Assembly: GCA_020349025.1 (NCBI GenBank)
Contig: CP070763.1
Location: forward strand, 3,349,551 to 3,401,749
DNA: 52,199 nucleotides
Source of the DNA: Candidatus Latescibacterota bacterium
Lineage (GTDB): Bacteria; Krumholzibacteriota; Krumholzibacteriia; G020349025
Direction: 5' to 3'
The translations under genes and the position numbers were made by a program. Shown one piece after another: positions 46,757 to 52,199 of this stretch (the first letter of the stretch is position 1; each line of letters opens with the position of its first letter). The notes beneath the pieces are model-generated. The model was not told the DNA's origin, did no database searches, and worked only from the letters and a program-made list of their open reading frames with translations.

Positions 46757-47705
46757 AGACGAGTGGCAAGGTAAAGCGCACGGTTCCCGCATCGATGGCC
46801 TGGAAGCGCCAGTTGCAAACCTGCGCAAGAATGCAGCGCTGCAGCGCGGGATCGCCGAGCGAATCGCTCGCGACATGCAGGTCCTGAACCGCTCCCGAGG
46901 CGCTGATGTCCATCTGCAGCGTGATCTTGCCCGACAGGTTCGGGGACTTCTTGAGAGCGCTGTCGTAGCAGAACTTCACACCCGATTTGTAGCGCTGCAC
47001 CACCGCCATCAGGCTGTTGCTGTCGCGTCCCCAGGTGGAGGCGGCATCGCCGGAGCTGGTGACGCCGTCGTCGACCACTTCGACCCCCGTCTTCGCGACG
47101 CCGCGACTGCGGCCGCCACGTCCTGCGCCGGTGCTCTCGAGCAAACCGTCGATGCTCGCAAGCTGTGAAGCTCCGCGCCCTCCACGCAGCGCTTGCTGCA
47201 GCTGCGACGCCCCCGGCGCCGTATCCTCGCCACCAACACCCACGGGCACGCTTCCCTCCAGGCTGGAGAGCAGGTTGTCGATGCTCGACGTGGTCTTCTG
47301 CAGCGTCTGGGCGACCGCCTCGCCCGCTTCGCGCCCACGCTTCCCCGCCACCGGCGGCGGCTTCGCTGCGGCGCGCGGCTTCGCTCCGCTCTTGCGCTGC
47401 GGCGCTGGCCGCGCCTGCGGCTGGCTCGACTCAGGCGCAGGCGCGGGCCTCGCGCGCCGCGGCGTCGGCGTCGGCGCTGCGCGACGTGGCTTCGGAGGAG
47501 GCTTCGGGTTCAGGACCCGCGCCAAGCGCTCGCTCGGCGCGACACGCCGCTGCGGCGGCTCGGGTCGTGATGTCGGCACCAACAGCAGCACCACGGCGAC
47601 CAGCGCAGCCGCGATGCCGCATGCACGCAGCAGACGGCGCAGAAGCGGGTCGAGTTCGCCAAAGAGGCGAGCACGCAGGTCGAGTGGAACTTCGTAACGC
47701 CTCAT
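46737..47705 (-). CDS. TonB-like protein with AgmX/PglI C-terminal domain
   Basis: A 322-residue protein with a short basic cytosolic part, one membrane helix (about 28-44), a long Pro/Ala/Arg-rich periplasm-spanning linker (50-120), a middle region with SIDNLLSSLEG, and a C-terminal domain (about 230-320). The last domain (YKSGVKFCYDSALKKSPNLS, GKITLQMDISASGAVQDLHV, LQRCILAQVCNWRFQAI) is the TonB-like domain known as AgmX/PglI C-terminal, also called myxo_SS_tail. It would reach outer-membrane partners using energy from ExbB/ExbD. The ATG at 47703-47705 overlaps the second exbD stop (ATGA), so it is the last gene of that operon. It ends 20 bases inside apbE on the opposite strand. Confidence 0.88.
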   Translation of the reverse strand: MRRYEVPLDLRARLFGELDPLLRRLLRACGIAAALVAVVLLLVPTSRPEPPQRRVAPSERLARVLNPKPPPKPRRAAPTPTPRRARPAPAPESSQPQARPAPQRKSGAKPRAAAKPPPVAGKRGREAGEAVAQTLQKTTSSIDNLLSSLEGSVPVGVGGEDTAPGASQLQQALRGGRGASQLASIDGLLESTGAGRGGRSRGVAKTGVEVVDDGVTSSGDAASTWGRDSNSLMAVVQRYKSGVKFCYDSALKKSPNLSGKITLQMDISASGAVQDLHVASDSLGDPALQRCILAQVCNWRFQAIDAGTVRFTLPLVFTPPRG

Positions 47706-48211
47706 GGAGAGGTATCCTCGTGCACGACCCGGCCGGCGGCGTCATCCTGGATGACGGCCAACGACACGCGCGTGAAACCTGCCCTCTGACTCGTGTACAT
47801 GACGCGTTGCAACAGGCGGAACTCGATGCCGCGGTCCCCCTGCACGACGAGGCGACGCCCCGCCTCACCGTCGTCGCCTGCGCGCAAGCGCAGGAGCGCT
47901 TCGTAGAGGGGCTCCACCTGCAATGCCTCGCTGCGCTTCGCATCGCTGCTGCGCGCCATCACCTCACCCTCGAGGCTGATGAACTCCTCGGTCACCGCCA
48001 CCACGGGCGCGTCGGCGGGGCTCTGCTGCGCGATGCTCGACGGCAAGGTCACCCCGGGCGTGACCGTTCCCGACTGCCCATCGGCAACGAAGCTCTTGAG
48101 CAGAAAGAGAAGCAGCGTGGAGAAGATGTCCATGAGCGCGGTCATGCGCAGCATCGGCGCGCCGCCGCTCCCCAGACGCTTGCGAATGCGTGAACCTCGG
48201 CGGCGCCTCAC
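47702..48211 (-). CDS. ExbD/TolR-family protein, second copy
   Basis: A 169-residue bitopic protein beginning VRRRRGSRIRKRLGSGGAPM, followed by LRMTALMDIFSTLLLFLLKSF. The Asp at residue 28 (LMD) sits at the position of the proton-carrying aspartate of ExbD/TolR (for example Asp25 in ExbD). The periplasmic part includes TEEFISLEGEVMARSSDAKR and LVVQGDRGIEFRLLQRVMYTSQRAGFTRVSLAVI, the usual ExbD periplasmic fold. The GTG at 48209-48211 overlaps the preceding stop and has GAGAGGG a few bases upstream. The stop overlaps the TonB-like start. It works with ExbB and the first ExbD in one membrane motor. Confidence 0.88.
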   Translation of the reverse strand: MRRRRGSRIRKRLGSGGAPMLRMTALMDIFSTLLLFLLKSFVADGQSGTVTPGVTLPSSIAQQSPADAPVVAVTEEFISLEGEVMARSSDAKRSEALQVEPLYEALLRLRAGDDGEAGRRLVVQGDRGIEFRLLQRVMYTSQRAGFTRVSLAVIQDDAAGRVVHEDTSP

Positions 48212-48675
48212 GAGCCCTCTCCCTGCTGGACGTTGCCGGATGCGCTCAATCCAACGAGCGCGCAGTCTGCGAAACCGGCGAGGGCGGCCAGGTCGAGCAC
48301 CGCCACAACTTCGGAGTACTCGACGTCGCGGGCACAGGCGACGAGCACCGAGGTGTGCTCCGGGTGCGCGGCGCGCAGCGTGTCGAGGATGCCGAGCAGA
48401 GCATCGCCGTCCCGCGTGTCGATTCGGGTGCTCGTCTCGCCCCGGGCATCGACCCACCAGGCGCTCGGCGTCACGCGCAGGATGAGCTGGAAGTCGCTCT
48501 CCTCCTGCGGTGTATCGCCGCGCCCAGCGCTTCCCAGATCGATGCTGGTGACCGAAACGAAGACGGCGGAAAGCAGCAGGAGCGGCACGATCGCGACGAA
48601 CAGGTTCATCAACGGTGTGACGTTGAGCTCCCTGGCGTTCATGTTGCGCTCCCGCTTCCGCCTACGCCGACGCAC
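48208..48675 (-). CDS. ExbD/TolR-family protein, first copy, Asn in place of the proton-carrying Asp
   Basis: A 155-residue bitopic protein starting VRRRRRKRERNMNARELNVT, then PLMNLFVAIVPLLLLSAVFV. The family motif is NVTPLIDVxLVLLIIFM, in which Asp carries protons. Here residue 24 is Asn (PLMN), so this copy should not conduct protons by itself. The periplasmic domain (DFQLILRVTPSAWWVD to FADCALVGLSASGNVQ) is otherwise normal. The GTG at 48673-48675 has AAGGAGG 4 bases upstream and lies 176 bases after exbB; that gap holds two inverted repeats. The stop overlaps the second exbD start (GTGA). Confidence 0.87.
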   Translation of the reverse strand: MRRRRRKRERNMNARELNVTPLMNLFVAIVPLLLLSAVFVSVTSIDLGSAGRGDTPQEESDFQLILRVTPSAWWVDARGETSTRIDTRDGDALLGILDTLRAAHPEHTSVLVACARDVEYSEVVAVLDLAALAGFADCALVGLSASGNVQQGEGS

Positions 48676-48711
48676 GCTCCCTCCTTTGGACTCTCCGAAG
48701 ACGCTGACTCC

Positions 48712-48738
48712 GGACCCGAGACTGCATGAGCCGGGTCC
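48712..48738 (-). other. Inverted repeat in the exbB-exbD gap
   Basis: GGACCCG (48712-48718) and CGGGTCC (48732-48738) are perfect inverted copies around a 13-base loop. There is no T-run, so it is not a standard terminator. It may stabilise or split the operon mRNA. Confidence 0.5.
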
Positions 48739-48803
48739 AGGATTTTCAGACAACTCGGGCGCTACTCGACTTCTGACTGTGACAAGAACGCTGGGCCCTT
48801 GCC

Positions 48804-48823
48804 CCCAGGTCACGGAGCCTGGG
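48804..48823 (-). other. Second inverted repeat in the exbB-exbD gap
   Basis: CCCAGG (48804-48809) and CCTGGG (48818-48823) form a perfect 6-base stem around an 8-base loop, 28 bases after the exbB stop. No T-run follows. It could protect the exbB transcript end. Confidence 0.45.
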
Positions 48824-48851
48824 CGTTGACGGCGAGTTCCGCGTACTTCAA

Positions 48852-49496
48852 TCAGACGAGGTCGCGCTTGCGTACGACGAGGGCGATCAGCCGTGAGCTG
48901 AACTCCTCCACCTGGTCGCTGATCGATTCCACCTGCGAAACGAGATAGCCGTGCAGCGCCAGACATGGCACGGCGATGATCAACCCGAACGCGGTGGTGT
49001 TGAGAGCCTGGGCAATCCCCTGCGCCAGGAGCGCCGACCGCTGCGAGGGGTCCGCGGCGTTGACGGCGCTGAAGGCGTAGATCAGACCGAAGATCGTTCC
49101 CAGGAGCCCAAGCAGTGTCGCCACGTTTGCCAGCATCACCAGATAGGAGAGCCGGCGCGTCAGCGGTGCCAGATGGACCGAGGCGGCCGCGTCGGCACTG
49201 TTCAACAACGATTGCTCGGTGGAGTTGCCACCCGGTTGATCCAGGATGACGGCGCCAACGCGCATCAGGGGTGCATTGCCGCCACGGCACGCCGCCACGG
49301 CCTTGTCGAGATGGCCGGAGCGCAGCGCACCGACGACCCGGGAGAGCAGCTTCTCGACGCGCACGCGCCCAGCACTGAGGATCACGACCGACCTCTCGAT
49401 GCCAATCGCAACGGCGAGAACGCCGACGCCGAGAATCAGGAACATGAAGGGGCCGCCATCCTTGAAGAAGGACGCCGCCCAGCCGACAACGTTCAC
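48852..49496 (-). CDS. ExbB/TolQ/MotA-family proton channel protein
   Basis: A 214-residue membrane protein with three helices: about 16-38 (PFMFLILGVGVLAVAIGIER), 112-140 (YLVMLANVATLLGLLGTIFG) and 150-185 (IAQALNTTAFGLIIAVPCLA). The last two carry the ExbB/TolQ signatures ATLLGLLGTIFGLIYAF and IAQALNTTAFGLIIAVP, with the conserved threonines lining the channel. The GTG at 49494-49496 has AAAGGAGG 6 bases upstream and overlaps the stop of the preceding small membrane protein gene. It forms the pentameric ring around ExbD subunits and uses the proton gradient. Similarity alone does not tell ExbB from TolQ or AglR; the TonB-like neighbour favours an ExbB/AglR role. Confidence 0.9.
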   Translation of the reverse strand: MNVVGWAASFFKDGGPFMFLILGVGVLAVAIGIERSVVILSAGRVRVEKLLSRVVGALRSGHLDKAVAACRGGNAPLMRVGAVILDQPGGNSTEQSLLNSADAAASVHLAPLTRRLSYLVMLANVATLLGLLGTIFGLIYAFSAVNAADPSQRSALLAQGIAQALNTTAFGLIIAVPCLALHGYLVSQVESISDQVEEFSSRLIALVVRKRDLV

Positions 49497-49936
49497 GGGG
49501 ACCTCCTTTGAACCGCCTCGCTTGCATCCGATGCGGATGCGGAAGGGATCGCGCCCTCAGCGGACGCGCCCTTTTCCTGTGCCGTGCGCTCGAGCAGCGC
49601 CTCGCGCAGCCGATACGGAAGCAGCCGGGTCGAGGGCCCGAGCTGCAGATAGTGTGGAACCACGGCGTCACGACCGAACTCCTCGTGCGCGCGTGAGACG
49701 ACGAAGAGTGCCTGTGGCGAGTAGAGCTTGCCTTCGATCTGCACCTCGTCGAGCGTCAATCGTTGCGTCGTCGCCTCGTTCGCCAGCGCGCTGGGGACCA
49801 GCAGCATCGCCCGCACGATCACGACCGCGAGCCAGAGCTTGCGCTCGCGCGACGAGCTGCGCAGCGTGTGGCGGTAGGCCCAGATCCAAGAGCGCCGGGT
49901 GCGGCGGCGGATCGTTCTGCGTGCGCGTGCTCTCAC
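49493..49936 (-). CDS. Small membrane-anchored periplasmic protein of unknown function
   Basis: A 147-residue protein with a very basic N-terminus (about ten Arg in the first 25), one hydrophobic segment (about 34-53, LWLAVVIVRAMLLVPSALA, which could be a signal peptide with an ALA site) and a small periplasmic domain (LTLDEVQIEGKLYSPQALFV, VVSRAHEEFGRDAVVPHYLQ), ending in a low-complexity tail. I do not know a named family, but short proteins with a similar IEGxxxxPQA pattern occur beside exb genes in myxobacteria-like operons (from memory; unverified). The GTG at 49934-49936 overlaps the TPR lipoprotein stop, and its stop overlaps the exbB start, so it is locked into the operon. Confidence 0.78.
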   Translation of the reverse strand: MRARARRTIRRRTRRSWIWAYRHTLRSSSRERKLWLAVVIVRAMLLVPSALANEATTQRLTLDEVQIEGKLYSPQALFVVSRAHEEFGRDAVVPHYLQLGPSTRLLPYRLREALLERTAQEKGASAEGAIPSASASDASEAVQRRSP

Positions 49937-50805
49937 GGCGTCTCCTCTGCATCCGTTGCCGGCGAGGTGTCTTCCGAATCGCGCAGCAGCTCCTGCACCA
50001 CGTCGTCGCTCAAGCGAGGCGGCGCCTGCGACTCCGCCATCTGTTCCGCCATCGCGGCAGCCTCGTCATCGAAGAGGAAGTAGCGCAGCAGAAGCGCGCG
50101 GTTCAGTTGTGCCGGGGCGAAGTCGGGATGCTCCTGCACCAGAATATCCAGCATGCCGGCGCTCGCTTCGACGTCGCCGTTGTGCAGATGCGCCAGCGCC
50201 AGATTGTTCAAGACTTGCGGCGCCATGTCGTCGCCGAGCGCGAGAGTCTCGAGACGTGCCGTCGCACTCTCCGCGTCTCCAGCCACGAGATCGAGCCACG
50301 CCAGATTCGCGGCTGCAGCCTGCGCATGCACGCCCTCCTGCAGCTCGTGCAACATGCGTCGCGCCACCTCGCTCTGGCCGACATCCGCCAACAACAGCGC
50401 CAGGTTCAGCTGCACCGCCTCGGGCCACGCGGCGTGGGGGCGGCGTGCGAACCACAGCACGCCCTCAGCGCTGCGGCCGCTCTCGAACAGGAGCCGTGCC
50501 CAAAGTGTGAGGGCGGGCTCGTAGTCGGGATCGCGCTGCAACGCCTCGTGCAGGGCACGCACCGCGTCGTCGGAACGCCTCTCCGCGTACGCCAACAGCG
50601 CCAGCTGGTAGAGCGGCTCGGTCGCGTGTGGTTGCGCTGCTGCTTCGCGCTGCAGCGCCTCGACGTCACGCGTGCGCGGTTGCAGCGCTCCGCGGCTGCC
50701 GCCAGCACAGCCGGCGACGGCCCACACCAGGGCTGCGACGAGCGCCAGGCCGCAACGGCGCGTCAGCCTGCGCCGTTCGCCTCGTGCGACGTGCGCCTTG
50801 CGCAT
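49933..50805 (-). CDS. TPR lipoprotein
   Basis: A 290-residue protein starting MRKAHVARGERRRLTRRCGL, then a hydrophobic stretch and the lipobox AVAGC (Cys about residue 32), so it is a lipoprotein at the outer face of the inner membrane or the inner face of the outer membrane. About six TPR units follow (ATEPLYQLALLAYAERRSDD, EPALTLWARLLFESGRSAEG, PQVLNNLALAHLHNGDVEAS), ending in an acidic tail. The ATG at 50803-50805 has GGAGG upstream at slightly long spacing; an in-frame start at 50853 is possible. It is followed with overlap by the small membrane protein and exbB, which suggests a structural part of the same envelope complex. Confidence 0.87.
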   Translation of the reverse strand: MRKAHVARGERRRLTRRCGLALVAALVWAVAGCAGGSRGALQPRTRDVEALQREAAAQPHATEPLYQLALLAYAERRSDDAVRALHEALQRDPDYEPALTLWARLLFESGRSAEGVLWFARRPHAAWPEAVQLNLALLLADVGQSEVARRMLHELQEGVHAQAAAANLAWLDLVAGDAESATARLETLALGDDMAPQVLNNLALAHLHNGDVEASAGMLDILVQEHPDFAPAQLNRALLLRYFLFDDEAAAMAEQMAESQAPPRLSDDVVQELLRDSEDTSPATDAEETP

Positions 50806-50925
50806 GAGGTTCTCTCCCTCCGCGTCGGGGAGCGTCGTCTCCCGGACGACCACGCGAATGCCCTTGCACCGGCAAGAATGTCCCGATCAAGCAAGGAGCA
50901 TTCCGCGACCTGCGAATCGACGGCT

Positions 50926-52199
50926 CTACTCCGGTCGTTGCAACACGAACAACGGTGTCGGTTGCGTCGGGATGCGTTGCGCCAGCATTGGGTACAACCG
51001 GGACTCGAGCTGCAGCCGCCACGAGCCTTGCAGCGCCGCGGCTCGCGCCGCACGCAGGCCCTGAGTCCACATCTCGACGGCGCGTTCCTCGAGTGCCAGC
51101 ACCTGGACTTCGAGCGCCTGGCGGAAGTTGAGAATGTCCGCCTCGTCCAGCTCCGGCGGCGCCGGGGTGGTGCGCAGCGCCGCACCCAGGTGCATCAGAC
51201 TCTCGCCCAGGCGCAGGCTTGCGGCGGCATGCCACGGCTCGACGTTGAGCTCCAACGTCTGCGTGTAGCCGGCGAGCAAGCTCTCGAGGTGTGCCTTTTT
51301 GCGTTCGAGCGCTGCGGCCAGCGGATGTCCCAGGACGATCTCTTCGTAGGCGGGGCGTCGCCGCTCTGCAAGCTGGAAGATCGCTTCGGCGCGCTGCGAT
51401 GGCGCCAAGCCGGAGCTCCAGAGCAGCGCCTGCTCGTAGTGCGTCGCGGCGGCCTGCGTCCCGGCTGCCAGGCGCGCACGGCGCATGCACAGATCCCCTG
51501 CCAACGCCGTGTCGGCGCTCGCGGTGGCAACCTGCAGCAGCTGCTCGTACTCGACGTCGGCGGCTTGCGGAGCCTGCGCGACCGCGAAGAGCTCGGCTGC
51601 GCGCAGTCGTGCCGCGCGTGCTTGCGTGTGACTTGCGTGTGTGTCGGCAAAGCCTCGATAGGTGCGCGCCGCCTCGAGACGCCTTCCGCGAGCCGCGTGC
51701 AAGGCGGCCAGCTCCAACATCGCGTCGGAATGCAGTGCCGAGCTCGGATGGCTCTTGACGATGCGGGTGTAATCCTCCACCGCCCGTGCCGTGTCGGCGC
51801 TCGCGCTGCGCAATCGCGCCGCACGGTAGAGCGCTTGATCGGCGTACTCGAAGGCGGGGTGCTCCACTGCGAGCCGCTCGAAGCCGCGCGCCGCAGCGCC
51901 CGAGTCGCCATCCTGTTCGAACGCCCCCGCGGCGCGGTAGAGCGCTCCAGGAACCAGCACCGTGAGCGAGCGCGCCAACGAATCGACGCCCGCAGTGCGC
52001 GCGCGCTCGAGCGCAACGGAGTAGCGCTCTGCCGCTTCGCCGTAGTGCGCACGCAGGAAATAGGTGTCGCCGACAACCTTCAGCGCCGCAGCCGCGCGCG
52101 GCGCCCGCGGCGTGCGCTGCGCCACCTCGGCGTAGGCCGCCTCCGCTTGCGCGTAGCGCGCGGCGGCAAACGCCAGCTCGCCGACGCGCTCGAGCGCGT
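50926..52199 (-). CDS. TPR-repeat protein (N-terminus outside window)
   Basis: At least 423 residues are visible, and the frame stays open to the window end, so the true start lies beyond 52199. The sequence is a chain of TPR-like helical repeats: ERVGELAFAAARYAQAEAAY, LKVVGDTYFLRAHYGEAAER, ALYRAAGAFEQDGDSGAAAR, FEYADQALYRAARLRSASAD, SDAMLELAALHAARGRRLEA. The last 150 residues are helical but less regular (KKAHLESLLAGYTQTLELNV to LEERAVEMWTQGLRAARAAA). Such proteins resemble the large TPR partners of TonB-like gliding or transport complexes. About 120 bases separate it from the TPR lipoprotein, in the same direction, so it is likely the upstream gene of the Exb operon. Confidence 0.85.
   Translation of the reverse strand, partial: ALERVGELAFAAARYAQAEAAYAEVAQRTPRAPRAAAALKVVGDTYFLRAHYGEAAERYSVALERARTAGVDSLARSLTVLVPGALYRAAGAFEQDGDSGAAARGFERLAVEHPAFEYADQALYRAARLRSASADTARAVEDYTRIVKSHPSSALHSDAMLELAALHAARGRRLEAARTYRGFADTHASHTQARAARLRAAELFAVAQAPQAADVEYEQLLQVATASADTALAGDLCMRRARLAAGTQAAATHYEQALLWSSGLAPSQRAEAIFQLAERRRPAYEEIVLGHPLAAALERKKAHLESLLAGYTQTLELNVEPWHAAASLRLGESLMHLGAALRTTPAPPELDEADILNFRQALEVQVLALEERAVEMWTQGLRAARAAALQGSWRLQLESRLYPMLAQRIPTQPTPLFVLQRPE

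Overview
This is a 52 kb chromosomal stretch from a GC-rich, diderm bacterium. The outer membrane is inferred from an ExbB/ExbD/TonB-like energy-transducing module, two lipoprotein signal sequences, and a very large exported C25-type peptidase ending in a FlgD/sorting-like C-terminal domain. MurE carries DNPR, which predicts meso-diaminopimelate peptidoglycan. The lineage cannot be fixed from the sequence alone. The mix of AgmX/PglI-type TonB-like protein, MglA-type GTPase, C25 peptidase with FlgD-like tail and an archaeal-type UbiA prenyltransferase suggests an uncultivated high-GC phylum of the FCB or neighbouring groups (Eisenbacteria- or Krumholzibacteria-like), or something myxobacteria-like. 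Almost every gene lies on the minus strand. Overlapping GTGA, ATGA or TTGA junctions are the rule, and GTG starts are very common.

Region by region, from low to high coordinate (transcription mostly runs the opposite way). 1-1477: groES-groEL behind a sigma70 promoter and a CIRCE operator (HrcA control). 1.6-10.1 kb: valS, a RodZ-like HTH membrane protein, uvrB, nadC, birA, coaX, a tightly packed housekeeping/cofactor operon. 10.2-13.2 kb: a digeranylgeranylglyceryl-phosphate-synthase-like UbiA protein, a lone trpA and a TPR protein. 13.3-16.7 kb: a single-domain response regulator, an MglA-like GTPase with a long extra C-terminus, a small unknown gene on the plus strand with its own promoter, and an anti-sigma-type HATPase protein. 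16.7-20.5 kb: MJ0042 zinc-ribbon protein, recG, a TPR protein.

20.5-37.4 kb is a dcw (division and cell wall) cluster. In transcription order it is mraZ, a STAS-domain gene, rsmH, ftsL-like, class B PBP with PASTA, murE, murF, mraY, murD, ftsW, murG, murC, ftsQ, ftsA, ftsZ. It has a canonical sigma70 promoter followed directly by MraZ-type operator boxes of 10-bp period. murB and ddl are absent from the usual place between murC and ftsQ, and a STAS gene is inserted after mraZ.

37.5-44.9 kb: a FIST sensor protein, a 1494-residue C25 (gingipain-like) peptidase and an NtrC-family sigma54 response regulator. The peptidase start is preceded by a sigma54-type -24/-12 element, and a near copy of that element lies exactly 32 bp further upstream. 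I propose that these three genes form one regulated unit.

45.3-46.8 kb (plus strand): a winged-helix-like protein and an ApbE flavin transferase lipoprotein that appears to start at a rare CTG codon overlapping the upstream stop. 46.7-52.2 kb (minus strand): two TPR proteins, a small membrane-anchored protein, ExbB, two ExbD proteins (one with Asn in place of the proton-carrying Asp) and an AgmX/PglI-type TonB-like protein. This looks like a dedicated envelope motor or transport energiser and is the best candidate for an undescribed system in the window.
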